A stretch of 21,924 nt of DNA from Rhizobiaceae bacterium (GTDB taxonomy: Bacteria > Pseudomonadota > Alphaproteobacteria > Rhizobiales > Rhizobiaceae): positions 1-21,924 of the forward strand of contig JAEUMA010000142.1 in the NCBI GenBank assembly GCA_016793565.1. Direction: 5' to 3'. The position numbers and the translations under genes are program-made. Below, in pieces: positions 1 to 7,729 of this stretch. The notes below the pieces were generated by a model. The model was not told the DNA's origin. It was given only the letters and a program-made list of their open reading frames with translations, and ran no database searches. The number at the start of each line of letters is the position of its first letter. Positions within the stretch are counted from its first letter, which is position 1.

Positions 1-212
1 TGGAGCTTCCCGACGGGGGGCCGAGCAACGAACTCGAAGCGCTCGCCTGGCTGACGTTTGACGAGGCCTGCGAGGTCGACGCGCCGGAGATCACAATCAC
101 CATCCTGCGGGAGCTCGCCTCCAGGCTTCGCGCCGATCCGACGCTCGAGGCACCCGCGCCTATACCCTTCTACCGCCTTGTTGGCGACACCTTCACGCGC
201 CTCGAAATCTAG
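1..212 (+). CDS. NUDIX hydrolase, C-terminal end (5' truncated by window edge)
   Basis: The reading frame is open from the window edge (first full codon at 3) and ends at TAG 210-212, giving about 69 C-terminal residues. The stretch NELEALAWLTFDEA, then PEITITILRELASRL and a closing PFYRLVGDTFTRLEI, resembles the C-terminal third of rhizobial NUDIX hydrolases, where a late strand-helix pair follows the Nudix box. The Nudix box itself lies outside the window, so catalytic residues cannot be checked. The next gene, an MFS transporter, starts 6 bases after the stop on the same strand, so the two are probably co-transcribed. The substrate is unknown. The family call is an inference from the tail only. 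Confidence 0.6.
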   Translation, partial: ELPDGGPSNELEALAWLTFDEACEVDAPEITITILRELASRLRADPTLEAPAPIPFYRLVGDTFTRLEI

Positions 213-217
213 TTGCC

Positions 218-1405
218 ATGCACAAGACGGTGGAGCCGCAGCAGGGCGGCGAACGCATCCGCTGGCTCTCGGTCGGTGCCGCGATCGCCTCGATCAGCGT
301 GGTCGGCATCGCGATCGGGCTCGGCATGCCGCTGCTAAGCCTCATCCTGGAGCAGCGCGGCTACTCGGCGACGTTGATCGGCCTCAACACGGCCGTGGCA
401 GGCATCGCCTCGCTGGCGGCGGCACCCTTCGCCCCGCCGCTCGCCACCCGCTTCGGCGTGGTTCCGCTGATGCTGTCCATGATCATAGCGGGCGCAGTGA
501 GCTTCGTGCTGTTCTATTTCGCGCTGGATTTCTGGATGTGGTTTCCGCTTAGGGCCATTCTCCATTTTGCGCTGACGGTGCTTTTCATCCTGTCCGAATT
601 CTGGATCAGCGCCTCGGCGCCGACGCATCGCCGCGGTCTGGTGCTCGGCATCTACGCCACGTCGCTCTCGCTCGGATTCGCCGCCGGCCCGTGGATTTTC
701 GCCCAGGTCGGCAGCGGCGGATTCGAGCCCTTCGCCATCGCCTTCGTGCTGGTGCTGGCGGCCGCCGTTCCGGTCCTGCTCGCGCGGCGCGAGAGCCCTC
801 GCCTGTCGCGCGGCGACAGCACGCCGTCCGGCTTCTGGCGCTTCATCTGGGCCGTGCCCACGGCGACGCTGGCGGTTCTGGTGTTCGGCGCGGTCGAAAC
901 CGGCGGCTTCGCGCTGTTTCCGGTCTATGGCGGCCGCATCGGCTATTCCGAGGCCGACGCCGCGCTGCTTTTGACGATGATCGGACTGGGCAATGTTCTC
1001 CTGCAGATTCCCATCGGAATGCTTAGCGACCATGTGCGCGACCGCCGGCTTCTGCTCCTGGTCTGCGGAGCGGTGGGGCTTGCGGGATCGCTGGCCATCC
1101 CGCTTCTGGCCGAGGGCTGGCATGCGATGGCGGCCGTGCTGTTCGTATGGGGCGGCGTCGTCGCAGCGCTCTACACGGTCGGGCTGGCGCATCTGGGCTC
1201 GCGCCTGTCCGGGGCCGACCTCGCGCAGGCCAATGCCGCCTTCGTCTTCTGCTACGGCGTCGGCATGGTGGTCGGGCCGCAGGCCGTCGGCGCCGGAATC
1301 GACCTGTTCGGGCCGCAGGGCTTCGGCTGGACGCTGGCGCTTTTCTTCGGGATTTTCGTGCTCTTCACCGGCGGGCGGATGGCGCTGGGCGCCAGCCGGT
1401 CTTGA
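218..1405 (+). CDS. Major facilitator superfamily (MFS) transporter
   Basis: A 395-residue, very hydrophobic protein with about 12 predicted membrane segments. The first runs from about residue 20 (SVGAAIASISVVGIAIGLGM). A short cytoplasmic-type stretch rich in Arg (RRESPRLSRGDSTPSGFWRF, about residues 190-210) separates two six-helix halves, the usual MFS layout. It should sit in the inner membrane as a secondary transporter or exporter. The substrate cannot be read from the sequence. The ATG at 218 is 6 bases after the upstream NUDIX stop, which suggests a two-gene unit. No strong ribosome site is visible, so translation may be coupled. The stop codon TGA (1403-1405) overlaps the -35 element proposed for rpmG. 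Long open frames on the opposite strand here are antisense shadows. Confidence 0.85.
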   Translation: MHKTVEPQQGGERIRWLSVGAAIASISVVGIAIGLGMPLLSLILEQRGYSATLIGLNTAVAGIASLAAAPFAPPLATRFGVVPLMLSMIIAGAVSFVLFYFALDFWMWFPLRAILHFALTVLFILSEFWISASAPTHRRGLVLGIYATSLSLGFAAGPWIFAQVGSGGFEPFAIAFVLVLAAAVPVLLARRESPRLSRGDSTPSGFWRFIWAVPTATLAVLVFGAVETGGFALFPVYGGRIGYSEADAALLLTMIGLGNVLLQIPIGMLSDHVRDRRLLLLVCGAVGLAGSLAIPLLAEGWHAMAAVLFVWGGVVAALYTVGLAHLGSRLSGADLAQANAAFVFCYGVGMVVGPQAVGAGIDLFGPQGFGWTLALFFGIFVLFTGGRMALGASRS

Positions 1406-1429
1406 CATTCCCGCCGCGACCGTTATGTG
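1402..1429 (+). promoter_or_regulatory. Candidate sigma-70-type promoter of rpmG
   Basis: TTGACA at 1402-1407 is followed by a 16-base spacer and TATGTG at 1424-1429. The -35 overlaps the stop codon of the MFS gene. It lies about 78 bases upstream of the rpmG start and would give rpmG its own transcript. The perfect -35 is seen directly; the -10 is a weak match. Confidence 0.5.
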
Positions 1430-1506
1430 AACGCCCACGTTTCCGCGCTGGGGTTATCATCCCGTCCCGCGGCGGGTGACATCCAGACAAACGACGGACA
1501 AAAGAC

Positions 1507-1674
1507 ATGGCCAAAGCCGCGAACATCAAGATCAAGCTGCTGTCGACCGCCGACACCGGCTTCTTCTACGTGACGAGCAAGAACAGCCGTACCAAGACCG
1601 AGAAGCTCTCGTTCCGCAAGTACGACCCGATTGCCAAGAAGCACGTCGAGTTCAAGGAAACGAAGATCAAGTAG
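1507..1674 (+). CDS. rpmG: 50S ribosomal protein L33
   Basis: A 55-residue basic protein starting MAKAANIKIKLLSTADTGFF and ending KKHVEFKETKIK, which is characteristic of bacterial L33. It contains the conserved YVTSKNSRTKTEKLSFRKYDP core. It is part of the large ribosomal subunit near the E site. This version lacks the paired CxxC motifs of zinc-binding L33, so it is the zinc-independent form normal in proteobacteria. The gene is monocistronic, with its own candidate promoter at 1402-1429 and a strong hairpin terminator about 28 bases past the stop. Length is normal for the family. Confidence 0.96.
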   Translation: MAKAANIKIKLLSTADTGFFYVTSKNSRTKTEKLSFRKYDPIAKKHVEFKETKIK

Positions 1675-1701
1675 ATCGCGTTTCCTTCGACGCTACGATC
1701 G

Positions 1702-1728
1702 ACGCCGCCTCCGGGCGGCGTTTTTGTT
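1702..1728 (+). terminator. Rho-independent terminator of rpmG
   Basis: A perfect 8-bp stem, ACGCCGCC (1702-1709) with GGCGGCGT (1714-1721), closes a 4-base loop and runs into a T-rich tract (TTTTTGTTT). It sits 28 bases after the rpmG stop. Confidence 0.9.
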
Positions 1729-2083
1729 TGGCGGCGATGTCTTCTCGGCGAACAGACCGCACGGGCGGTCCTCCGCTCTAATACTGGCGCTATGGGAAAA
1801 GGGGGCCGGTCGGCGATCTGGCAGCGGTACGAGGAGGCCACTATGTGCCAGCGCCGGCCGGCCGACCCCACGGACCCAGGAGATGCGGCGGACCTGAGCA
1901 TCATGGGGTATCTGTCGCGTACACCACCGTCATTCCCCGCTGGCGGTGCACCGTCTTGATACACACAGGTTCGCGCAAGAGCGCTTGAAAATCAACAGTT
2001 TCTTAACCAACCCTCGCGAATCGGTTGGATTAACCTAAACGGCTAACCTTAAGCGGTTGACTTCCGGCTAGACCCTCGCGTGC
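1729..2083. other. Intergenic region between convergent rpmG and pleD, with TTAACC inverted repeat
   Basis: No convincing gene is seen in this 355-base gap. Its last 100 bases are distinctly AT-richer than the surroundings. TTAACCAACC at 2003-2012 faces GGTTGGATTAA at 2023-2033, a 10-bp inverted repeat with a one-base bulge and a 10-base loop. A further TAACC occurs at 2044-2048. Because the flanking genes converge, the hairpin could end pleD transcription on the minus strand, although no clear U tract follows. TTAACC also resembles a half site of the CtrA cell-cycle regulator, but the full TTAA-N7-TTAA spacing is absent. Confidence 0.5.
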
Positions 2084-3454
2084 CTAGGCGGCCTTGGCGA
2101 CGACGCGATTTCGGCCGTTGTTTTTGGCCTCGTAAAGCGCGATGTCGGCGCGCTTAAGCAAGTCGGCGACACTGTCGGGACCACGGCGGATCGCCGATAC
2201 GCCAACGCTCACCGTCACCGTCTGAGGCTCGGCACCACCCACGTCGAAGGGTGTGCCGGCGATCTCGGCGCGGATACGCTCCGCCACCTTTTCGGCGATC
2301 TTCTGTTCGGTGTCGGGCATCACGACGACGAACTCCTCGCCGCCGTAGCGGCATGCAAGGTCGATGCCGCGCACGTTCTTGCGCAGACGGCGGGCGAACT
2401 CGCGCAGCACCAGGTCGCCGCCGTCATGGCCGAAGCGGTCGTTGATCGACTTGAAACGGTCGATATCCGTGATCATCAACGAAAGCGGTCGCCGCCGCGA
2501 CACCGCGCGATCGAACAGCGTCTGCAGGTGGCTGTCCAGGTAGCGGCGGTTGTGCAGGCCAGTCAGGCCGTCCGTCACCGCCATCTCGATGGTCTCGGTC
2601 ACGCTGGCCCGAAGTTGTTCGTTGTAGCGCTTGCGCTTGATCTGGGTGCGCAGGCGGGCGGTCAGTTCCTGCTGGTCGACCGGGCGCACGACGAAGTCGT
2701 TGACGCCGAGCTCCAGCCCGCGCACCACTCGCTCCTCCTCGCCTTCCCCGGCCACAAGGATGATGGGCAGGAAGCGCGTGCGGTCGATCGAGCGAAGCTG
2801 CGAACACAGGCGCAAGGGATCGTACTGGCTCAGGCCAGTCGAGACGAGGACGCATTCGAATCCACCGTCCGCCGCCTGGAAGAAGCCGGCATGCGGGTCG
2901 GTCACGGCTTCGACGTCGGCGCTGCCGCGCAGCATCGCGGCAATGCGCTGGCCCGAGACCTCCTTGTCATCGATGACGAGAACCTTCGGACAGACCTCGT
3001 CGAGCACCAGCTTGCGGCTCAGCAATTCCTCGATGCCGATATTGCGCGTGGTGGCGGCGCGCAGCCGCAATTCGTCCGTCAAGCTCTTCAGCCGCACCAG
3101 GCTTTTGACCCGGGTCATCAGTTGCAGGTCGTTGACCGGCTTGGTGAGGAAATCGTCCGCTCCCGCCTGCAGGCCGCGGATGCGGTCCGACGCCTGGTCG
3201 AGCGCGGTGATCATCACAACCGGCAGATGGGCGGTCGCGGGATCGGTCTTCAGCCTACGACATACCTCGAAGCCGTCCATGTCGGGCATCATGACGTCGA
3301 GCAGCACCACGTCGACCTTACCATTCTCGCAGATCTCCAGGGCGTCGAGGCCGTTGCTGGCCGTCAGCACCTCGAAATATTCCGCAAGCAGCCGCACTTC
3401 GAGCAGCTTCACGTTGGCTGCCACGTCATCGACGACAAGGATGCGGGCGGTCAT
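2084..3454 (-). CDS. pleD: PleD-type response regulator diguanylate cyclase (REC-REC-GGDEF)
   Basis: A 456-residue cytoplasmic protein that makes cyclic di-GMP from two GTP when phosphorylated. The first receiver domain (1-120) has acidic residues D9/D10, phosphoacceptor D53 in LLDVMMPDMDG, and K105. The second receiver (about 155-275) has lost its phosphoacceptor (VLVSTGL near 202-208), as in the adaptor domain of Caulobacter PleD. The GGDEF domain (about 290-456) has DGLTGLHNRR (295-304), a GGEEF active site (371-375) and an RxxD inhibitory site RGID (362-365) five residues upstream, so product inhibition is expected. Its start lies 33 bases after the divK stop on the same strand, giving the classic divK-pleD operon that controls polar development and the motile/sessile switch. 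Length matches the family closely. Confidence 0.95.
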   Translation of the reverse strand: MTARILVVDDVAANVKLLEVRLLAEYFEVLTASNGLDALEICENGKVDVVLLDVMMPDMDGFEVCRRLKTDPATAHLPVVMITALDQASDRIRGLQAGADDFLTKPVNDLQLMTRVKSLVRLKSLTDELRLRAATTRNIGIEELLSRKLVLDEVCPKVLVIDDKEVSGQRIAAMLRGSADVEAVTDPHAGFFQAADGGFECVLVSTGLSQYDPLRLCSQLRSIDRTRFLPIILVAGEGEEERVVRGLELGVNDFVVRPVDQQELTARLRTQIKRKRYNEQLRASVTETIEMAVTDGLTGLHNRRYLDSHLQTLFDRAVSRRRPLSLMITDIDRFKSINDRFGHDGGDLVLREFARRLRKNVRGIDLACRYGGEEFVVVMPDTEQKIAEKVAERIRAEIAGTPFDVGGAEPQTVTVSVGVSAIRRGPDSVADLLKRADIALYEAKNNGRNRVVAKAA

Positions 3455-3487
3455 GGACGGATCGGTCTCCGGAAGTAAGGCATCGGC

Positions 3488-3859
3488 TCAGGCATCGCCG
3501 AGATAGGATTTGATAGTCTCGATGAAGCGCGGGACCGAGATCGGCTTGGAAATATAGGCCTCGCAGCCGCCTTGCCTGATGCGTTCCTCGTCGCCCTTCA
3601 TGGCAAAGGCGGTGACGGCGATGACCGGGATGGTGTGGAGATCGTCGTCCTCCTTCAGCCACCGCGTCACATCGAGGCCGGAAACCTCCGGCAGCTGGAT
3701 ATCCATGAGGATCAGGTCTGGGCGGTGCGTGCGCGCCAGATCCAGCGCTTCCAGCCCGTTTCGTGTGCGCACCGTCTCGTAACCGCTGGCTTCGATCAGG
3801 TCGCGGAAGAGCTTCATGTTGAGCTCGTTGTCCTCGACGATCATCACTTTCTTGGCCAT
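3488..3859 (-). CDS. divK: Single-domain cell-cycle response regulator DivK
   Basis: A 123-residue stand-alone receiver domain with no output domain. It has E9/D10 for metal binding, phosphoacceptor D53 in LILMDIQLPEVSG, and the conserved K in the ISKPIS motif near the C terminus. In alphaproteobacteria DivK is phosphorylated by PleC/DivJ-type kinases and signals through DivL-CckA to the CtrA pathway. It is localised at the cell poles. It is the first gene of the divK-pleD operon, which argues for DivK rather than a generic CheY-like protein. A purine-rich GTGAAGG precedes the ATG by a few bases. The promoter must lie in the 208-base gap shared with the divergent DUF3572 gene. Confidence 0.93.
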   Translation of the reverse strand: MAKKVMIVEDNELNMKLFRDLIEASGYETVRTRNGLEALDLARTHRPDLILMDIQLPEVSGLDVTRWLKEDDDLHTIPVIAVTAFAMKGDEERIRQGGCEAYISKPISVPRFIETIKSYLGDA

Positions 3860-4067
3860 CGCGCCTTCACCCCGACCAACCGCTCATCCATAGCCAAATA
3901 AAGCCATGCGACGAATATGGCGTCGAACCCCTCATACAATCTAGGGCAACTTCATTGACGAAACGGAAACCCGCCGCCGTCTCGTGGGTTTTCCGGCTAC
4001 CACGCCCCAGCTTGCAAGCGGTGCGCCGGGACGATACGCCATCACCGACTGCGACCGGGCAAGGCCG

Positions 4068-4367
4068 ATGCACCAGAAGACGATGACACGGCAAGACGCC
4101 GAACAGATCGCCATCCAGGCGCTGGGCTTCGTAGCGGGCGACGCCGTGCTTCTGCCGCGCTTCCTGGCGTTGACGGGCATCACGGCGTCAGCGATCAGGC
4201 AGGCTGCCCGCCAGCCCGGTTTTCTCGCCGGCGTGCTGGACTTCGTGCTGGCGCACGAGCCTACGCTCCTCGAGTTCGCAGAGGCCGCCGGACTGCCGGC
4301 CGGCCGGGTGATCGAGGCACGGCGCGCCCTGCCTCACGGCGACGACCGCTACGACCGCTCGACCTGA
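4068..4367 (+). CDS. DUF3572 family protein
   Basis: A 99-residue, mostly helical protein. The core DAEQIAIQALGFVAGD, then RFLALTGITASAIRQAA and PGFLAGVLDFVLAHEP, is recognisable as the DUF3572 family, found in rhizobia usually beside divK/pleD. Its function is unknown. I chose the ATG at 4068 (MHQKTMTRQDAE). The ATG at 4083 (MTRQDAE) is equally possible, and a more upstream frame-open ATG at 3984 adds residues unlike the family. It is divergent from divK and convergent with the acetyltransferase gene. No membrane segment or signal peptide is visible. Confidence 0.8.
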   Translation: MHQKTMTRQDAEQIAIQALGFVAGDAVLLPRFLALTGITASAIRQAARQPGFLAGVLDFVLAHEPTLLEFAEAAGLPAGRVIEARRALPHGDDRYDRST

Positions 4368-4390
4368 CCGCCGATCGACGCCGAACACGT

Positions 4391-4969
4391 TCAGAGTTCC
4401 AGGCGCATCAGCGGCCTGCCCGCCTTGCGCTCGACGAGCGTCGCGAAGCCCGCTTTTTCGAAGACACGCGCCGAGCCAACAAACAGGCCGACCGAGCGCG
4501 AATCGCGCGATTGCCTGATCGGACATGCGTCGAGCGCCACCGCGCCATGGCTCCTCGCATAGTCGATGCCCGCTGCGACGAGGCGATGCATGATGCCGGC
4601 GCCGCGGGCCGATGTCCGCACGAAGAAGCACGACACCGCCCAGACGGCTGCGCCCTGCGCCTCGTGTGCAGCCAGCGGCGCCGAAACCCGGCCGGCATTG
4701 TTCCACTCCGGCACGTCGCCGCGCGGGCCGACCTGCATCCAGCCGACGGCGCGCCCATCCTCCATCGCCAGCAGGCCCGGCGCCGGGCCGATCTCGATCC
4801 GCTCCCGCATGAATGCCTTCCGCTGCTCGCCGCTATGGGCCTTGCGCGCGGCAGGCGGCAGGCGAAAATACGTACACCAGCAGCCGTAGCAGGCACCCTG
4901 CCTGCCGAACAGCTCCTCAAAGGCCGGCCATAGATCGCCGGTCAACGGCTCGAATCGAACATTGGGCAC
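4391..4969 (-). CDS. GNAT family N-acetyltransferase
   Basis: About 193 residues. FEPLTGDLWPAFEELFG begins the fold, followed by a Cys/Trp-rich GCWCTYFRLP. The acetyl-CoA-binding region is WAVSCFFVRTSARGAGIMHRLV, with the R-x-x-G-x-G/A-like loop RTSARGAG, and VFEKAGF is the typical late GNAT motif. The likely reaction is acetyl transfer from acetyl-CoA to an unknown amine. I chose GTG at 4969 because GAGGGA (complement of 4976-4981) sits six bases before it. An ATG at 5011 would add 14 residues (MPSARRRQPPEGQA) that look non-homologous. The gene is divergent from dinB, and a LexA box (5023-5037) lies between the two starts, so it may share damage control. Confidence 0.8.
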   Translation of the reverse strand: MPNVRFEPLTGDLWPAFEELFGRQGACYGCWCTYFRLPPAARKAHSGEQRKAFMRERIEIGPAPGLLAMEDGRAVGWMQVGPRGDVPEWNNAGRVSAPLAAHEAQGAAVWAVSCFFVRTSARGAGIMHRLVAAGIDYARSHGAVALDACPIRQSRDSRSVGLFVGSARVFEKAGFATLVERKAGRPLMRLEL

Positions 4970-5022
4970 AGCTTGTCCCTCAGGCGGTTGTCGACGCCTC
5001 GCCGATGGCATACCATTGCGAT

Positions 5023-5037
5023 GTTCTCTTTACGTTC
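5023..5037 (+). promoter_or_regulatory. LexA (SOS) box upstream of dinB
   Basis: GTTCTCTTTACGTTC matches the alphaproteobacterial LexA operator GTTC-N7-GTTC exactly. It ends 6 bases before the proposed dinB start at 5044 and is 53 bases upstream of the divergent GNAT start. Its position argues that dinB starts at 5044 rather than at the upstream in-frame ATG (5005), because otherwise the operator would be coding. Confidence 0.75.
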
Positions 5038-5043
5038 GCATCG

Positions 5044-6363
5044 ATGCCGGCCGCTGTCAACGATCCAAACCGGGGGTTCTGCCGCGACTGCCTGGCGTTG
5101 CAGCGCAGCTTGTCTGCGCGCTGCGAGGCGTGCGGCAGCCCGCGCGTTCTGCGCCATGCCGAACTCTACGGGCTGAGTCTGGCCCATATCGACTGCGACG
5201 CCTTCTATGCGGCGGTGGAAAAGCGCGACAATCCCGAGTTGCGCGACAAGCCGCTGATCGTCGGCGGCGGCAAACGCGGCGTCGTCTCCACCGCCTGCTA
5301 TCTCGCCCGCATCCACGGCGTGCGCTCGGCCATGCCGATGTTCAAGGCGCTGGCCGCGTGTCCGCAGGCGGTCGTGATCCCGCCCAACATGGAGAAATAT
5401 GCACGCGTCGGGCGCGAGGTGCGCGCCATGATGCAGGCGCTGACGCCGCTGGTGGAACCGCTTTCGATCGACGAGGCCTTCCTCGATCTCGGCGGCACCG
5501 AGCGTCTGCACGGGCGCCCGGCCGCAATCGTCCTCGCCGAGTTCGCACGCCGCGTGGAGCGCGACGTCGGCATCACCGTCTCGGTCGGCCTGTCCTACTG
5601 CAAGTTCCTGGCGAAGGTGGCGTCCGACCTGAACAAGCCGCGCGGTTTCGCGGTGATCGGCGAGGCCGAGGCGCTGGGTTTCCTCGCCGGCCAGCCGGTG
5701 ACGCTGATCTGGGGCGTCGGCAAGGCGTTCGCGGCGACGCTGGAGGGCGACGGCATCCGCACGATCGGCCAGCTCCAGACCATGGAGCGCAACGATCTGA
5801 TGCGGCGCTACGGCAGCATGGGCGACCGCCTCTACCATCTGTCGCGCGGCCAGGACATACGCCAGGTCCATGCCGATCATGAGAGCAAAAGCGTCTCGGC
5901 GGAAACCACTTTCGATACGGACCTTTCCAGCCACGACGATCTCGCACCGGTCCTGCGGGCCCTGTCGGAAAAGGTCTCCGAGCGACTGAAACGTGCCGAC
6001 ATTGCCGGCAAGACGGTGGTGCTCAAGCTGAAAAGCAAGGATTTCCGCATCAAGACGCGCAACCGCGCGCTGGCCGACCCGACGCGGCTTGCAGACCGCA
6101 TCTTCCAGGTCGGGCTGCAGTTGCTGGAACGCGAGCTCGATGGCACGCGCTATCGCCTTTTGGGAATCGGCGTCAGCGATCTTTCCGGCACGGAGCGCGC
6201 CGATCCGCCGGATCTGGTGGACACGCAGGCACACAAGCGCGCGCTGGCCGAACAGGCCGTCGACAAGGTGCGCGAAAAATTCGGGCGCAAGGCGGTGGAG
6301 ACGGGCTACACTTTCGGCAAGGGCCGCAACGCGCATCCGCCCGAAACCGCCGACGACGCGTAG
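5044..6363 (+). CDS. dinB: DNA polymerase IV (Y-family, translesion synthesis)
   Basis: A 439-residue error-prone polymerase that extends past damaged bases. An N-terminal Cys4 cluster (C13, C16, C27, C30), the small zinc-ribbon-like extension seen in rhizobial DinB proteins, precedes the palm. The palm carries the catalytic acidic residues in HIDCDAFYAAVE (D50, D52) and SIDEAFLDLGG (D143, E144). A helix-hairpin-helix thumb (LIWGVGKAFAATLEGDGI) and little-finger domain follow, ending in RKAVETGYTFGKGR. In-frame codons continue upstream to 4813, but conservation begins near GFCRDC (residue 11) and the LexA box lies just before 5044, so I start there. No good ribosome site is present, so the message may be leaderless. 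It is convergent with exoR (39-base gap). Confidence 0.92.
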   Translation: MPAAVNDPNRGFCRDCLALQRSLSARCEACGSPRVLRHAELYGLSLAHIDCDAFYAAVEKRDNPELRDKPLIVGGGKRGVVSTACYLARIHGVRSAMPMFKALAACPQAVVIPPNMEKYARVGREVRAMMQALTPLVEPLSIDEAFLDLGGTERLHGRPAAIVLAEFARRVERDVGITVSVGLSYCKFLAKVASDLNKPRGFAVIGEAEALGFLAGQPVTLIWGVGKAFAATLEGDGIRTIGQLQTMERNDLMRRYGSMGDRLYHLSRGQDIRQVHADHESKSVSAETTFDTDLSSHDDLAPVLRALSEKVSERLKRADIAGKTVVLKLKSKDFRIKTRNRALADPTRLADRIFQVGLQLLERELDGTRYRLLGIGVSDLSGTERADPPDLVDTQAHKRALAEQAVDKVREKFGRKAVETGYTFGKGRNAHPPETADDA

Positions 6364-6402
6364 GAACGGCGCTACCCGGCCAACTGCGTCGATCGCGGCC
6401 GA

Positions 6403-7203
6403 TCAGTGCGAATTGTCGTTGAGAATGTCCTGCGCCAGGGCGATGGCGGTGCGGCGGTCGGCCTCGCCCGCAAGGGCGAACGCCTCTTCCTGCATGCCCC
6501 GGATCCAGGGCTGGTCGACGGGTGCGGCACGCTCCAGCGCGGCGGTCATCATGGCCAGGCCGCGCACGACCTTGCCGCTCTGGAACAGCAGGTTTCCAAG
6601 CGTCGCCTGGGCGCCGGCGTGGCCCTTCTCGGCGGCGAGCTGGAACCAGCGACCGGCCTGGCGGACGCTGGCCTTCACGCCTTCGCCGCGCAGGAACATG
6701 TTGCCGATCTCGAATTGCGCCTTCGGATTGCGGTAGGTCGCGGCCGCGCGCATGTAATATTCCTGCGCGGCGGCCGGGTCGGCGGTCACCGGCGAATTGG
6801 GTATGCCGTTCTTCCAGTAGGTTCCGAGTGCGAAGAGCGCATCGGAAACGTAGCTCTCCTCCGGGCTGCCCGGCTCGACGTCCTGGTCGGCGATCTCGCG
6901 GAAGAACTTGAAGGCCTCGTAATCGTTGCGCGCGACGCCGTCGCCCTCGGCGTACATGCGCGCGAGCTTCCAGGTGGCGCCGAGCTGACCGTTCTCGGCT
7001 GCGTAGCGATAGGCCTCGACGGCCTGGTCCTTGTGCCCGCTCTTATAGGCAGAGAAGCCGAACTGGAATACTTCCCAGGGGCTCGACTGGCCGTTCACGG
7101 TGCCGCTCTTGTCGTCGAAGATCTTCTCGTCGAAGGCAAAAGCGCCTCCCGCCAGTCCAACGCCGGCGCATGCAACCACGAAGAACAGAACAGAATTCCG
7201 CAC
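6403..7203 (-). CDS. exoR: ExoR-like periplasmic Sel1-repeat regulator
   Basis: A 266-residue protein with a Sec signal peptide (about 1-23, cleavage after AFA). Sel1-like repeats follow: about 61-95 (AYRYAAENGQLGATWKLARM), 145-180 (YYMRAAATYRNPKAQFEIGN) and 184-215 (GRWFQLAAEKGHAGAQATLG). The C-terminal stretch GNLLFQSGKVVRGLAMMTAAL and DRRTAIALAQD match my memory of Sinorhizobium/Agrobacterium ExoR closely, as does the length (about 268). ExoR is known to bind the sensor kinase ExoS in the periplasm and hold the ExoS-ChvI system off. It thereby controls exopolysaccharide, motility and acid response, and is removed by proteolysis. The start is GTG (7201-7203) with an in-frame stop just upstream. 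exoS/chvI are not in the window. Confidence 0.8.
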   Translation of the reverse strand: MRNSVLFFVVACAGVGLAGGAFAFDEKIFDDKSGTVNGQSSPWEVFQFGFSAYKSGHKDQAVEAYRYAAENGQLGATWKLARMYAEGDGVARNDYEAFKFFREIADQDVEPGSPEESYVSDALFALGTYWKNGIPNSPVTADPAAAQEYYMRAAATYRNPKAQFEIGNMFLRGEGVKASVRQAGRWFQLAAEKGHAGAQATLGNLLFQSGKVVRGLAMMTAALERAAPVDQPWIRGMQEEAFALAGEADRRTAIALAQDILNDNSH

Positions 7204-7729
7204 CGATTACAGTTCCGTATGCCCATTCGACGGAGCGCGGCACCATGGCGCCGCGCCAGCCATTTCCCATTCAACGACACGCCCTTCAGAGCCCGGCCAC
7301 GAAGGGGCAGGCGAGGACGAGTAGCGATGTTTCCCGCGTATTGTGCCTGGCGACGCCGGGCGATCGAAGTTCAAAGGGTGGACGGATTTTCCGGCCAAAG
7401 TACGACCGGCGAGGTCATACCCGGCAGGCCACTCGATTTCGACTTCACGCACCACACCCGAACCCACAAGACCCTGCACGTCCATAGCTTTCCGCCGTCG
7501 CCGTACGCCCGCCCTGCCTAACAGCATCCGGGAAACTCGCTGGAGAGCTTCGGCGTGCGCTGCGTTTATGGCGGGAAGTTGGCGACCCCGGCGTGCCAAC
7601 CTATAGCGCAATGCTTGTTTCGATTCTGTTGCCGAATCAGCACAGACGTGGCCGTTGCGACACGGTTCCGCCGACAGCCGGCAAAATGCGACCGCCTGCT
7701 CGACGTTACGACGGTCGAATGCGCGATGA
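7204..7729. other. 526-base non-coding gap between exoR and the FadL-like gene
   Basis: Both neighbours are on the minus strand, so this gap holds the 3' trailer of the outer membrane protein gene and presumably the exoR promoter. Open frames here (for example 7207-7611 on the minus strand) are Arg-rich and unlike any family I know. I see no convincing gene, RNA or strong terminator. A weak 6-bp stem, CGACCG...CGGTCG (about 7689-7718), could contribute to termination after the outer membrane gene. Confidence 0.4.

Noticed and set aside
335..1438. 367-codon open frame antisense to the MFS transporter gene
   Set aside because: His/Arg/Gln-rich, low-complexity product with no family resemblance. 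It mirrors a clear membrane protein gene; high GC keeps antisense frames open.
2003..2052. Full CtrA-binding site (TTAA-N7-TTAA)
   Set aside because: TTAA occurs at 2003, 2030 and 2049, but no pair has the required 7-base spacing, so only half-site resemblance is claimed.
2426..3478. 350-codon frame antisense to pleD
   Set aside because: pleD has every expected motif. The antisense product is repetitive in His/Gln/Arg/Val and unlike any family.
4942..6336. 464-codon frame antisense to dinB
   Set aside because: Shadow of a well-defined DinB; composition is Arg/His/Ala-biased and no motif is present.
7207..7611. 134-codon minus-strand frame between exoR and the FadL-like gene
   Set aside because: No ribosome site, Arg-rich, no family recognised and overlapped by equally long frames in other phases. 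Not enough to call a gene.
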